Source of the DNA: a virus
DNA length: 42,717 nucleotides
IMG/VR virus record: IMGVR_UViG_3300035695_000229
Coordinates: 1-42,717 of that record
Direction: 5' to 3' (one strand)
The position numbers and the translations under genes were made by a program. Under the pieces are notes generated by a model, which saw nothing but the letters and a program-made list of their open reading frames with translations, was not told the DNA's origin and searched no databases. Numbering within the stretch: position 1 is the first letter of the stretch; each line of letters starts with the position of its first letter. Positions 5,879 through 14,052 of this stretch are shown here, one piece after another.

Positions 5879-6106
5879 ATGGCGAAGATTTCCATCATCG
5901 GTCAGATCGGCGAAGTCGAACGTGAAATCGCGATGCGCGAGCGGGTCTATCCGCAGCTCGTCGCCGCCTCGAAAATGAAATCCCCAGAGGCAGATATGCT
6001 GATGGAGCGCATGCGAGCGGTGCTCGCCACGCTGCGCTTCGTGCAGACATACGAGAAGGATTTCCGCGAATATTACGCCGCCGTCCACGGCAAGGAGCCA
6101 CAATGA
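5879..6106 (+). CDS. Hypothetical early protein, 75 aa
   Basis: This is a helical, charged protein (IGEVEREIAMRERVYPQLVAA...MLMERMRAVLATLRFVQTYEKDFREYYAA). Small proteins of this kind often precede the transposase in alphaproteobacterial Mu-like phages. Its stop overlaps the MuA start by 4 nt (ATGA), implying translational coupling. It has no recognisable catalytic motif. Confidence 0.7.
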   Translation: MAKISIIGQIGEVEREIAMRERVYPQLVAASKMKSPEADMLMERMRAVLATLRFVQTYEKDFREYYAAVHGKEPQ

Positions 6107-8031
6107 AAGAGTGGTTCACCATTGCCGAACTGGAAGCCCTGGCACTGCCCGACATGCCGGCTTCGCATCGAGCGCTGGCCTATGAGGCCGACAGCTGGCG
6201 CAGCCGTGGCCTCGCCCGCAAGCGGGCTGGCAAAGGTGGCGGCTGGGAATATAGCCTGACAGCCCTGCCATCCGCCGCACAGATCCGGCTCACCATGATG
6301 GCGCGGGCCGCCAATGGCGAGGCCGATGAAAAGGCCCGCCAGAAAAAGGAATTGTGGGCGCGCTATGAAGGCCTTTCCGCCGCGCATAAAGCCAGCTGTG
6401 AAGCCCGTTTGAAGGCGGTTTTAGACGTCCTTGATCTGGAAGCGCACGGCGTCAACACGACGACGGCGACACAAATTGCCGCTGGACGCCACGCGGTCAG
6501 CCCGGCCACGCTCTACAATTGGCGCGCCGACACGCAGTTGCACGACCGCACGGATTGGCTCGCGGCCCTCGCGCCGGCCTTTACCGCGACCGCCAAGCGA
6601 TCGGATTGCGATCCACGCGCCTGGGACTTTCTCGTTTCCGACTATCTCCGGGCCGAGGAACCGCGCTTTACCAGCTGCTATCGCCGCATGGAGCTGGCCG
6701 CCAAGAAGCAGGGCTGGTCGCCGATCCCATCCGAGCGTTCTCTGCGCCGCCGCCTGGATGCGGAGATCCCGGACGCGGTACAGACCATGGCCCGTAAGGG
6801 GCAGGATACCGCCAAGAAGCTTTACCCCGCCCAGCGCCGCGACCGGACCACATTGCGCGCCATGCAGGCCGTCAATATGGATGGCCACAAGCTCGATGTG
6901 TTCGTCAAGGTGCCGTGGTCGGACAAGCCGGTGCGGCTCTATCTGATCGGCATTCAGGATCTCTATTCCGGCAAGATGCTGTCCTGGCGGCTCGCGGAAG
7001 CCGAAACATGGGAAGCTGTGCAGCTGGCGGTCGGCGACATGGTCGAAACCTACGGCATTCCGGAAGAATTCGTGCTCGACAATGGCCGGGCCTTTGCCTC
7101 GAAAAAGATCACCGGCCGCAGCCGCACCCGCTTCCGCTTCAAGATCCGAGAAGACGATCCGGAAGGGCTGATCACGGCGCTTGGCTGCAATCTGCATTGG
7201 ACGCAGCCTTATTCCGGCCAGTCCAAACCGATCGAGCGGACCTGGAAAGACATCACCGAGGAGATCTCGCGCCATCCCGCTATGTCTGGCGCTTACACCG
7301 GCAACAAGCCGGACGCCAAGCCGGAAAATTACGGCACGCGGGCGATACCGCTCGCCGCCATGCATGCCCATGTCGCCGAGCAGATCGCGCTCAACAATGC
7401 ACGAACAGGCCGTAAGGCGGCTGTCTGCGCCGGCCGCAGTTTCGATGAGACGTTTAACGCCTCACTCGCCGATCCCGCCACCATCGTGACACGCGCCAGC
7501 GCGGCCCAACGGGCGCTATGGCTGCTCGCTTCGGAAGGGGTCCGCGCGCAAAAAGGTTCGGGCGAAATCCACTTCCAGGGCAACCGCTACTGGAATGGCG
7601 CGCTCGGCGCCCATTCCGGCCAGAAGGTCACGCTGCGGTTTGATCCCGACAATCTGCACAATCCGGTCAAGGTCTATGATCTCCAGGGCCGGCTGATCTG
7701 CGACGCTGAGTGCATCGACGATACCGGCTTCTTCGACCAGGATTCGGCGCGGCTCCATGAGCGGAACCGGAGCACGCACAAGAAGGGCGTCAAGATGCAG
7801 GAGACTGCCCTGAAGGTGCACTCCGCCCAGGCGCTCGCCGATATCCTTGCCCGTGGCGAGCGGGCCGAAAACCCCGAACCGCCGAAACCAGCCGTCACCC
7901 GGCTTGTCACGGGCCGTAGAACAGCGGTGGCGGTGAAGCCCGAGATGGCCCCGGAAGAAAACAGAACTATCGACTTTGAAGCCAATTTCGCCCGCGCCAT
8001 GAAACTGATCAGAGGCGGGTTGGAAGACTGA
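6103..8031 (+). CDS. A: Mu-type transposase A (DDE integrase fold)
   Basis: This 642-aa protein carries out strand transfer during integration and replicative transposition. The N-terminus (WFTIAELEALALPDMPASHRALAYEA...GWEYSLTALP) is the Mu-type winged HTH that in Mu binds the enhancer, followed by an end-binding HTH region (about 100-235). The catalytic core holds Asp260 (NMDGHKLD), Asp326 (FVLDNGRAF) and Glu378 (SKPIERTW), with spacing close to that of MuA (269/336/392). The Mu C-terminal beta-barrel and basic tail follow (VTLRFDPDNLHNPVKVYDLQGRLICDAECI matches the Mu pattern). All key residues are present. It is co-transcribed with upstream early genes. The next gene, B, lies beyond a hairpin-rich 116-bp gap. 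Confidence 0.97.
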   Translation: MKEWFTIAELEALALPDMPASHRALAYEADSWRSRGLARKRAGKGGGWEYSLTALPSAAQIRLTMMARAANGEADEKARQKKELWARYEGLSAAHKASCEARLKAVLDVLDLEAHGVNTTTATQIAAGRHAVSPATLYNWRADTQLHDRTDWLAALAPAFTATAKRSDCDPRAWDFLVSDYLRAEEPRFTSCYRRMELAAKKQGWSPIPSERSLRRRLDAEIPDAVQTMARKGQDTAKKLYPAQRRDRTTLRAMQAVNMDGHKLDVFVKVPWSDKPVRLYLIGIQDLYSGKMLSWRLAEAETWEAVQLAVGDMVETYGIPEEFVLDNGRAFASKKITGRSRTRFRFKIREDDPEGLITALGCNLHWTQPYSGQSKPIERTWKDITEEISRHPAMSGAYTGNKPDAKPENYGTRAIPLAAMHAHVAEQIALNNARTGRKAAVCAGRSFDETFNASLADPATIVTRASAAQRALWLLASEGVRAQKGSGEIHFQGNRYWNGALGAHSGQKVTLRFDPDNLHNPVKVYDLQGRLICDAECIDDTGFFDQDSARLHERNRSTHKKGVKMQETALKVHSAQALADILARGERAENPEPPKPAVTRLVTGRRTAVAVKPEMAPEENRTIDFEANFARAMKLIRGGLED

Positions 8032-8106
8032 ATTCCCGCGAGGGAATGAACCGAGAAGTAATGCGTACGGTTCCTGAGGAAAGCGGGCGGGGCATGCCCC
8101 GCCCGC
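8032..8106. terminator. Two hairpins between A and B, including a 24-bp perfect palindrome
   Basis: ATTCCC-GCGA-GGGAAT (8032-8047) follows the A stop codon directly. The stretch 8083-8106 is a perfect palindrome with 12-base halves, GCGGGCGGGGCA and its complement. Neither is followed by a T-run. They may weaken transcription or shield the RNA end between A and B, so that the two proteins are made in different amounts. Confidence 0.5.
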
Positions 8107-8147
8107 GATGAAAAGCCCCAAAAGGCGACAGATAAGGAACCTTCTAG

Positions 8148-9179
8148 ATGAACGTAAACGCAAGCATAAAACAGACAGACGACAACGCCTGGGCACCGCC
8201 CACGACCAGGCCGCAGGTTGCCGCAAACCGCAGCCAGGAAGATATCGACCTCTGGAGCCAGTTGACCGGCCGCGTGATGGAAATTGCCATTGAGAGCGGC
8301 TGGAACAAGGCCGAAGTCGCGCGCCGGACAGGCATGCCTTCGGGCAGTTTCTCCGCATGGTTTTCGGGCAATATCGGCGAAGGCCGGCTCGACAACAACA
8401 ATTCTAAAATTCAGAAGTTTGTCGAGCAGATCGAGGAACAGGCTGGCGCCATCGCGAGTATTCCTCAATCTCCGGCCTTTTTCCAAACGCGCACCTCCAA
8501 GGAGATCGTGAAGGCGCTGGACTGGGCACAGGGCGCGGGTGATCTGGTGATCATCACGATCGGTGCGGGCATGGGCAAGACCGCCACCTGCACCCAATAT
8601 CGCAATCGCCGCCCGAATGTGTTCATGGCGACAAGCTCGCCAAGCACGAAAACCGTCCACGGCATGCTGCACGATCTCGCCGCCGAAATGGGCGTGTCGG
8701 AACATAATCCGGCCAAATATGTCCGGGCGATCGGTAACCGGCTGGCCCAATCCGGCAACAGTCTGCTGATCATCGACGAAGCGCAGCACCTGGTGGACGA
8801 TGCCATCAACCAGCTCCGGCATTTTGTCGATTGTTACAAATGTGGCGTAGCCCTGGTCGGCAACAACGAAATCTATGACCGGCTGAAAGCCCGCAACAAC
8901 GGACCATCTTACGCCCAGCTCAAGCGGCGGATCGGCACTCGGCTCGATCGCGCAAAACCCTATGCCGAAGACATCAAGGCGGCGATATCAGCGTGGAACG
9001 TGACCGAGGATTCCAGCGTCAAGCTGCTCACCGGTATTGCGCTCAAGGGCGGCGCGTTGGGGCAGGTCGACAAGACCATGAAGCTTGCGACCATGCTGGC
9101 GATCGGCGCCGGTGAAGCGCCGACCTATGCCTTTATCAAGGCCGCCTGGGAAAACCGCAATGTGGAGGATTTTTCATGA
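8148..9179 (+). CDS. B: MuB-like AAA+ ATPase, target DNA activator
   Basis: This protein binds ATP and target DNA, delivers targets to the transposase and gives target immunity. An N-terminal HTH (WNKAEVARRTGMPSGSFSAWFSG, about residues 48-70) is followed by an AAA+ domain. That domain has Walker A GAGMGKT (139-145, Lys144), Walker B LLIIDEAQ (Asp210, Glu211) and a probable sensor I (ALVGNNEIYDR). At 343 aa it is slightly longer than Mu B because of its N-terminal tail. Its stop overlaps the next ATG (ATGA). Gene order A-B is diagnostic of a Mu-type transposable phage. Confidence 0.96.
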   Translation: MNVNASIKQTDDNAWAPPTTRPQVAANRSQEDIDLWSQLTGRVMEIAIESGWNKAEVARRTGMPSGSFSAWFSGNIGEGRLDNNNSKIQKFVEQIEEQAGAIASIPQSPAFFQTRTSKEIVKALDWAQGAGDLVIITIGAGMGKTATCTQYRNRRPNVFMATSSPSTKTVHGMLHDLAAEMGVSEHNPAKYVRAIGNRLAQSGNSLLIIDEAQHLVDDAINQLRHFVDCYKCGVALVGNNEIYDRLKARNNGPSYAQLKRRIGTRLDRAKPYAEDIKAAISAWNVTEDSSVKLLTGIALKGGALGQVDKTMKLATMLAIGAGEAPTYAFIKAAWENRNVEDFS

Positions 9180-9445
9180 TCCTCGCACCGGCACTGTTCA
9201 AACTCACAACCGAAATGACCGCGCAGGCCGCTCTTGGCGGGATCAACCAGGAGAACGCACGGCGCTTCATCGAACATCTCCAGCTGCTCGCAAGGTTCGC
9301 CCACGCCATGGAACTCGAAGTCCAGGCGCACCGGCTGATCGAAGCCAGCCGGCAAGGCCGCCAGATGGTCGAGGAGCTGGCGAAGGCGGCAGAGCTGCCG
9401 TTTTCCGAAGACAACATCATCCGGCCGGATTTCAGCAAGCCCTGA
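9176..9445 (+). CDS. Hypothetical early protein, 89 aa
   Basis: This is translationally coupled to B by an ATGA overlap. The protein is mainly helical (NARRFIEHLQLLARFAHAMELEVQAHRLIEASRQGRQMVEELAKAAEL). I do not recognise it. In Mu, small accessory genes such as kil and gam occupy this position, but no similarity to those is evident. Confidence 0.7.
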   Translation: MILAPALFKLTTEMTAQAALGGINQENARRFIEHLQLLARFAHAMELEVQAHRLIEASRQGRQMVEELAKAAELPFSEDNIIRPDFSKP

Positions 9446-9455
9446 GGAGGCGTCC

Positions 9456-9680
9456 ATGTTGAGTGACTCGATACATCAGATGCGCGAAGCCCTGAAGGCA
9501 GGCCTCCGTCAGGAGAGCGAGCCCGGCCTGTTGCTGACGCTGAAGGCCTATGAGCTGGAAGCGAGGAACATGGAAGAGCGCATCTTGCTGCTCTCGGGTC
9601 ATCAGCATGTGCCGCTCGGCGGGATGCTGATGCAGGTCTCGCCGATCATCGAGATCGCCGATCATTCGAGGGCGTCATGA
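9456..9680 (+). CDS. Hypothetical early protein, 74 aa
   Basis: The start ATG 9456 is preceded by GAGGAGG (from 9445) about 5 nt upstream. The protein is amphipathic and helical (DSIHQMREALKAG...LLTLKAYELEARNMEERILLL), with a hydrophobic C-terminal half. It ends in an ATGA overlap with the next gene. The function is unknown. Confidence 0.65.
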   Translation: MLSDSIHQMREALKAGLRQESEPGLLLTLKAYELEARNMEERILLLSGHQHVPLGGMLMQVSPIIEIADHSRAS

Positions 9681-9997
9681 AAAGCACGATCGAGCTTCGG
9701 GTGCGATTGCCGATCGCCGACATTATGGAAGCGCTTGCGGACGATATCGCCCGCGAGGTCGACCGGCAGGTGCGTCCCTATCGGGCCGTCATGCCGGAAT
9801 TTGCGGCGGTGGAGCGGCAGATCTCCCCTGTTGCCACACTGGAATGGGCCGTCGACGGCGTCATTGCCGCCGTCACCCGGCTCGAAAACTCACAGCATAC
9901 CAGAGACGAAGCGCCGGCGATCGGCGCACTTCACAAGGCAGCCCTCGCTTTGCGCGCGGCCCGCCGCCAACTCCAAAGGGAAAATTCACATGCCTGA
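9677..9997 (+). CDS. Hypothetical early protein, 106 aa
   Basis: It is coupled upstream by ATGA and overlaps the next gene by 8 nt (ATGCCTGA). The sequence reads as a soluble alpha-helical protein (LPIADIMEALADDIAREVDRQVRPY, ...LHKAALALRAARRQLQRE). I do not recognise the family. Confidence 0.65.
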   Translation: MKSTIELRVRLPIADIMEALADDIAREVDRQVRPYRAVMPEFAAVERQISPVATLEWAVDGVIAAVTRLENSQHTRDEAPAIGALHKAALALRAARRQLQRENSHA

Positions 9998-10664
9998 CAC
10001 AGCAGAAGCAACCATCCTTGAAGAACGCCCGGACGAAGGGATCACCGTCGTCAATGGCAAGCCCTATATGACTGACGCCAAGGGCAATCTTGTGCCCGCC
10101 AACAAAGTTCGCCCCGCCGACAGATTACAGGACCAGACAGTGCGCAGCATCATGGGGTTCGCCCTTGATCTCAACGCCCAGGTGGAGCGTTTCCGAGATC
10201 ATACCATGGTGGATCTCGGCACGTTCGATGCGATCCTTGCGTCTGAATATGGCGCGAAGATCGGCGGCCAGAAAGGCAATCGCACCTACCAGACCTTTGA
10301 CGGGCTGATGAAAGTGCAGGTGCAGGTTTCCGATCTCATCGCCTTCGGGCCGGAGCTGCAGGTGGCCAAAAGCCTGATCGACGAATGCCTGACGGAATGG
10401 TCGGCCGATAGCCGCGAGGAAATCCAGGCGCTGATCATGCGCGCCTTCAACACAGATCGCGAAGGCCAGATCAACAAATCCGATCTCTTCATGCTGCTGC
10501 GCCTCGACATCACTGACGACCGCTGGAAACGCGCCATGGACGCGATCCGCGCTTCGATGCGGGTGATCGGCAGCAAGGAATATGTGCGGTTTTACAAGCG
10601 CGCCAAGCAGGATGGCGCTTGGCAGGCCGTGACCATCGATCTGGCAAAGGCAGGTGCGCAATGA
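9990..10664 (+). CDS. DUF3164-family phage protein
   Basis: The open frame begins earlier, but I start at ATG 9990 (AAAGGG upstream), since the preceding codons are antisense-like shadow of the upstream gene. The 224-aa product matches the DUF3164 pattern found in Mu-like phages: YMTDAKGNLVPANKVRPADRLQDQTVR, then DLGTFDAILASEYGAK...GNRTYQTFDG, then LIDECLTEWSADSREEIQAL...FNTDREGQI, and ISMRVIGSKEYVRFYKR-like residues at the end. The role is unknown. It is consistently found between B and gemA in related phages. Confidence 0.85.
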   Translation: MPDTAEATILEERPDEGITVVNGKPYMTDAKGNLVPANKVRPADRLQDQTVRSIMGFALDLNAQVERFRDHTMVDLGTFDAILASEYGAKIGGQKGNRTYQTFDGLMKVQVQVSDLIAFGPELQVAKSLIDECLTEWSADSREEIQALIMRAFNTDREGQINKSDLFMLLRLDITDDRWKRAMDAIRASMRVIGSKEYVRFYKRAKQDGAWQAVTIDLAKAGAQ

Positions 10665-10951
10665 GCGACAAACTCAAATCCCTGATCGGCGTCATCGAAA
10701 GCCGGCTGGCCGTGATCTCTGATGCCTATGATGGCGACTGGGCAAAATGGGAAGCCCGGCAACGGGAATTCCAGGCGATCATCAACGACCTGGTCATTGA
10801 AGAGAAGGCCAAATATCGCAGCGGCGATCCCTATGTCCTCACACTCTCAGGAATCCGCGCCTCCTGCACATCAGGCGATCGCGGCTTGCTGACCAACTGG
10901 ATCGGCGCGGCCCGCCGCGCGATCGAGCAGGCCAAGGCAGGTGCGGCATGA
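10661..10951 (+). CDS. Hypothetical early protein, 96 aa
   Basis: I start at ATG 10661, overlapping the stop of the DUF3164 gene (ATGA). The protein is soluble and helical, with Trp-rich motifs (YDGDWAKWEARQREFQAIINDL, TNWIGAARRAIEQAKAG). The family was not recognised. Confidence 0.65.
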   Translation: MSDKLKSLIGVIESRLAVISDAYDGDWAKWEARQREFQAIINDLVIEEKAKYRSGDPYVLTLSGIRASCTSGDRGLLTNWIGAARRAIEQAKAGAA

Positions 10952-11232
10952 CTGGGATCAATCACGATCTGCTTGAACGGGCACTGCCCATTCTGATCCG
11001 GGGTACAAAGACCCTGGTCGAATGCTCCTGCCAGCTGCGGAAGGGCCGTAACTTCATCGCGCCGATCCCCGGCACATGTGAGCCCGAAAGCGTCGACGAA
11101 ATCGAAACCGCCCTGCAGCTCATTCGCGATATCGAAAGCGAAATCGGCCCGAACGAGGAGCCTGAAGTGGAATGGTTCGCCGATCTCATCGACCGGCGCT
11201 GGAGCTTGACCCGAAAGGCGGTTGCGTCATGA
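10948..11232 (+). CDS. Hypothetical early protein, 94 aa
   Basis: ATGA overlaps couple it on both sides. It has an amphipathic helix near the start (DLLERALPILIRGTKTLVECSCQLRKG) and an acidic second half (ESVDEIETALQLIRDIESEIGPNEEPEVEWFADLID). The role is unknown. Confidence 0.65.
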   Translation: MTGINHDLLERALPILIRGTKTLVECSCQLRKGRNFIAPIPGTCEPESVDEIETALQLIRDIESEIGPNEEPEVEWFADLIDRRWSLTRKAVAS

Positions 11233-11480
11233 AAAACCGCCTCTCCGATTTGAACGATCACCTCTTCGCCCAGTTGGAACGGCTGGGCGATGAGGACATG
11301 ACCGCTGAGCAATTACAGCAGGAGGCGCAGCGCGCTGAAGCTATCGTTTCAGTCAGCAGCCAGATCATCCGCAATGCCGACCTTTCGCTGCAGGCCGCGA
11401 AGCTGGTCGCCGAGTATGGCGGCAACTACGAAAAGATGCTGCCGATGATCGAGCACAAGCCCGGCGGAGGCGTAAAATGA
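11229..11480 (+). CDS. Conserved early phage protein, 83 aa
   Basis: I start at ATG 11229 (overlap with the upstream TGA) rather than at 11172, because the upstream codons shadow the previous gene. The pattern RLSDLNDHLFAQLERLGDEDMTAEQLQQEAQRAEAIVSVSSQIIRNADLSLQAAKLVAEYG is one I associate with small proteins preceding the HNH and gemA genes in Mu-like phages. It is helical, with a possible coiled coil. The function is unknown. Confidence 0.7.
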   Translation: MKNRLSDLNDHLFAQLERLGDEDMTAEQLQQEAQRAEAIVSVSSQIIRNADLSLQAAKLVAEYGGNYEKMLPMIEHKPGGGVK

Positions 11481-12109
11481 AACCGATATCTTACACCGTC
11501 CACGAACTCGACTGGATCAAGGCACATGCCGTGACACCACGGCGCGATGCCCATGCAGAGTTTTGTTCCTTGTTTTCACGGCACGATGTGTCGCTCAAGA
11601 ATTACACGGGACTATGCAAGCGCAATGGCTGGCTGACAGGCCGCACCGGTCGCTTCGACAAGGGTGCGGTCCCCATCAACAAGGGCCAGAAAATGCCCTT
11701 CAACGAAAATAACGCCCGCACGCAATTCAAGAAAGGCCAGATCCCCCAAAACACCAAATTTGCGGGGCATGAGCGCCTGCACGAAAACGGCTACCTTTAC
11801 ATCTCGATCGACGAACAAAACCCCCATACCGGGTTCGAGAGATGCTACGTGCTCAAGCATAGGCATCTCTGGCAGATCGCCAACGGACAGCTGCCCGAGG
11901 GTATGGTGCTGAAGTGCCTGGATGGCAACCGAGCCAATACGGACCCGGCAAACTGGGAGGCGATTCCGCGTTCTGCTCTGCCTTATCTCACTGCGAAAAT
12001 CGGGATCGACTATGACGCGGTGGAGCCGGAGGTGAAGCCCTCCGTGCTGATGCTGGCAAAGCTCAGACAGAAAGCTCACAGCCTGACGAAAAAGGCGGTG
12101 GCGTCATGA
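11477..12109 (+). CDS. HNH endonuclease-like phage protein
   Basis: This 210-aa protein carries an HNH_3-type signature in its second half: YVLKHRHLWQIANGQLPEGMVLKCLDGNRANTDPANWEAIPR, giving H-R-H, D-G-N and the N-W/L end typical of these nucleases. The N-terminal part (YTVHELDWIKAHAVTPRRDAHAEFC..., then GLCKRNGWLTGRTGRFDKG) resembles the DNA-binding part of HNH proteins found in Mu-like early operons. It may nick DNA during phage development or act as a free-standing homing nuclease. It is coupled to its neighbours by ATGA overlaps. Confidence 0.85.
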   Translation: MKPISYTVHELDWIKAHAVTPRRDAHAEFCSLFSRHDVSLKNYTGLCKRNGWLTGRTGRFDKGAVPINKGQKMPFNENNARTQFKKGQIPQNTKFAGHERLHENGYLYISIDEQNPHTGFERCYVLKHRHLWQIANGQLPEGMVLKCLDGNRANTDPANWEAIPRSALPYLTAKIGIDYDAVEPEVKPSVLMLAKLRQKAHSLTKKAVAS

Positions 12110-12297
12110 TGGCCGCTTGGCAACGCCAGAGCAAGATCGAAGCCATGCTGCGCGAGGAATTCGCCAAGGAATATTGCCGGGTCGTGGATCGCGACGGCGT
12201 GTTCATGGCGCTGTTCCTGGATGAAGGCGGGAACACAGTTTTCCCGCCTATCAACCTCACCAAGCTCGCAGCCGATATCGAACGGAGGCTCTCATGA
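12106..12297 (+). CDS. Hypothetical early protein, 63 aa
   Basis: ATG 12106 overlaps the upstream stop, and a second ATG follows immediately. The protein has a helical N-terminus (RQSKIEAMLREEFAKEYCRVVDRDG) and ends with INLTKLAADIERRLS. It lies directly before gemA. I do not recognise it. Confidence 0.65.
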   Translation: MMAAWQRQSKIEAMLREEFAKEYCRVVDRDGVFMALFLDEGGNTVFPPINLTKLAADIERRLS

Positions 12298-12941
12298 GCA
12301 GCTCCATTGCCGCCATCCATGTCGCCAAGAAGAGCCTCGGTCTGGACGAGGACACCTACCGCGCCAAGCTGGAGCTGATCACCGGCAAGCAATCCACCAA
12401 GGATATGACCGAGGCTGAGCGCCAGAAGGTGTTGACGGTGTTTCGCAATGAGGGTTTTGCCCCGGCGGCACCTTCCCGCCGGGCGGATGGCCGCATGAAG
12501 CTTGCCGGGCCATATGCCAAGAAACTCCAGGCGCTGTGGATCGCCGGCTGGAACTTGGGGATTTTCGAGAACCGCGACGATGCGGCGCTGGAGGCTTTCG
12601 TCAGGCGCCAGACAGGAATCGAGAAAGAGCGGTGGCTACGCTACGCCGAAGACGCCAACAAGGTGATAGAGGGGTTGAAGGCGATCCTCGCCCGCGATGG
12701 CGGCGTCACCTGGAAGGAGCCCAAGCTCGCGCCCGAATTTCAGCGGACCTCGGGCTATAAGATCGCCCGGGCCCAATTCCATATCATGCTGCCCGAAGCC
12801 CCGGTCCATGACTTCTGGATCCTGGTCAACGACATCACCCGCAAGGCCGACGCCAACCGCGATTTCCACGATCACGAATGGATCGTGGTGATGAATGATT
12901 TCGGCGAGAAAATCCGCGCGGCGAAGAAGGCGGGTGCGTGA
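12294..12941 (+). CDS. gemA: GemA-like regulator (Mu gp16, DUF1018)
   Basis: The N-terminal pattern IAAIHVAKKSLGLDEDTYRAKLELITGKQSTKDMTEAERQKVLTVFRNEGF and the following KLAGPYAKKLQALWIAGWNLGIFENRDDAALEAFVRRQTG are the hallmarks of the Mu gp16/DUF1018 family. GemA in Mu modulates host gene expression and DNA topology. At 215 aa it has a C-terminal extension of about 70 residues beyond that core. Its place just upstream of a Mor-like gene agrees with Mu gene order. Confidence 0.92.
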   Translation: MSSSIAAIHVAKKSLGLDEDTYRAKLELITGKQSTKDMTEAERQKVLTVFRNEGFAPAAPSRRADGRMKLAGPYAKKLQALWIAGWNLGIFENRDDAALEAFVRRQTGIEKERWLRYAEDANKVIEGLKAILARDGGVTWKEPKLAPEFQRTSGYKIARAQFHIMLPEAPVHDFWILVNDITRKADANRDFHDHEWIVVMNDFGEKIRAAKKAGA

Positions 12942-13147
12942 TGGGACCGACAGATGAAGCCATGCAGTCGGCAGCCAGAGCGGTCCTGACCGCCTACAAA
13001 TTTAGGGCCGAAATGATCGAGGCGGGAGAGCGCACGCGGAGCGTTATTTGCCCGAGATGCGAAGGCAGCCTCCGGCTTCTGCTGGAGGGACCGAAGAACC
13101 ATATCCGCATGTTCTGCCGCGATTGCCAACTTTCGGCGATGGAGTGA
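12941..13147 (+). CDS. Small zinc-ribbon protein
   Basis: Start ATG 12941 overlaps the last base of the gemA stop; GTG 12938 is an alternative. The second half carries two Cys pairs, CPRCEG and CRDC, separated by about 23 residues (RLLLEGPKNHIRMF), a zinc-ribbon arrangement. The first half is a helix rich in Ala. It is probably nucleic-acid-binding or a regulator; the function is unknown. Confidence 0.7.
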   Translation: MGPTDEAMQSAARAVLTAYKFRAEMIEAGERTRSVICPRCEGSLRLLLEGPKNHIRMFCRDCQLSAME

Positions 13148-13151
13148 AGTG

Positions 13152-13571
13152 ATGGTTGCCTATTCCTTCAAACGTTATTTCTCGCCGCAGATCGCCACTG
13201 GCGTGAAGCTGCAGACCGTGCGCGCCGATCGCGCCCGCCATGCAAGGCCGGGCGAGATGATCCAGCTCTATGAAGGCATGCGGACGCGGCACTGCCTGAA
13301 GATCCGGCCGGATGTCGTGTGCGCCTCGGTCGAACCGATCAGGATCTACGTTGATTTTTACAATCTGGTGATCGGCCTTGGTGACAAATGGCTCTCGGAG
13401 AAAGAGATCGAATGCTTCGCCAGGGCGGATGGGTTCGATCCGGAGCATATCAACCGGATCGCCATCGATATGGACGGCAAGACGGCGATGAAAAACATGC
13501 ATCAGTTTTGGCTAGAAAACCACGGCCTCGGGCTTTGCCGCGCCGTGCTGATCAAATGGAAGGTGGCGTGA
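13152..13571 (+). CDS. ASCH-like phage protein, 139 aa
   Basis: The N-terminal half follows the pattern of ASCH-type domains: YSFKRYFSPQIATGVKLQTVRADRARHARPGEMIQLYEGMRTRHCLKI, where the G-K-x-x-T-x-R motif and the GD/GE-x-x-Q strand are typical. ASCH proteins are RNA- or nucleotide-binding, and some act on modified bases. The second half (WLSEKEIECFARADGF...AMKNMHQFWLENHGL) is helical. I choose ATG 13152 over GTG 13149. Similar proteins occur in other phage early regions. The specific role is inferred only from the fold pattern. Confidence 0.65.
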   Translation: MVAYSFKRYFSPQIATGVKLQTVRADRARHARPGEMIQLYEGMRTRHCLKIRPDVVCASVEPIRIYVDFYNLVIGLGDKWLSEKEIECFARADGFDPEHINRIAIDMDGKTAMKNMHQFWLENHGLGLCRAVLIKWKVA

Positions 13572-13864
13572 TGGATCGCGTGCCCTGCCTCGTCCCGTTC
13601 TGCCGCTGCTCGACGCGCGAGAACCAAAAGGAATGGATCTGCCAGAAGCACTGGTCTCAGGTGCCGCGCCACACCCGCTCGGCCTTCAACCTGACCAAGA
13701 AGCGCATTCGCCGGGTCATACGCTTCAAGCCGGAATATTGCGCCTACTGGCATATGAAACCCGGATCCCCGGCCCGGCTCGCCGCCTGCCGCATGTGGAA
13801 CCGGTACGATCAGGCCTGGGCGAAGTGCAAGAAACAGGCGATCGAAAAGGCGGTGGGGATATGA
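13571..13864 (+). CDS. Small cysteine-rich protein, 97 aa
   Basis: I start at ATG 13571 (TGATG overlap with the upstream stop). The N-terminus has a probable zinc-binding cluster, C-x5-C-x-C...C-x2-H (CLVPFCRCSTRENQKEWICQKHW). A strongly basic region follows (TKKRIRRVIRFKPEY) with scattered Cys and Trp. It is probably a nucleic-acid-binding early protein and is paired with another Cys-rich gene two positions upstream. Confidence 0.65.
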   Translation: MDRVPCLVPFCRCSTRENQKEWICQKHWSQVPRHTRSAFNLTKKRIRRVIRFKPEYCAYWHMKPGSPARLAACRMWNRYDQAWAKCKKQAIEKAVGI

Positions 13865-14052
13865 GCCCGCCGCTTCCCCTCTTCCTCAAGGACGATTTGA
13901 ACGCCCTTCGAAAGCGCCGTGAGACGCTTTTGAAGCGTGTTGAGCACATGCCGAAACACTCGCCCGGCCGCTACGAGCTGCTCGGCCAGTTGAAAGCCGT
14001 GACGGCGGAAGCGATGAAGCTGGAAAACCGGCTGAATGGGAGATCCCATTGA
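13861..14052 (+). CDS. Hypothetical protein, 63 aa, upstream of Mor
   Basis: I start at ATG 13861, which overlaps the upstream stop; codons upstream shadow the previous gene. It is a short, basic, probably coiled-coil protein (DDLNALRKRRETLLKRVEHMPKHSPGRYELLGQLKAVTAEAMKLENRL). It ends in a TTGA overlap with the Mor-like gene, so the two are translated together. Confidence 0.65.
   Translation: MSPPLPLFLKDDLNALRKRRETLLKRVEHMPKHSPGRYELLGQLKAVTAEAMKLENRLNGRSH

Noticed and set aside
6421-7371. 316-aa minus-strand open frame inside the transposase gene
   Set aside because: It is a shadow of the MuA core; residues are typical of reversed GC-rich codons.
8083-8106. GGCGGGGCATG in the A-B palindrome as a fourth late dyad
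   Set aside because: It resembles the right half of the late dyads but the arms are continuous, without the CCGCC-N6-GGCGG spacing, and it is inside the early operon.
7674-8822. 382-aa minus-strand open frame opposite MuA/MuB
   Set aside because: It is antisense to two clearly identified genes and spans the hairpin-rich gap. No family pattern is visible.
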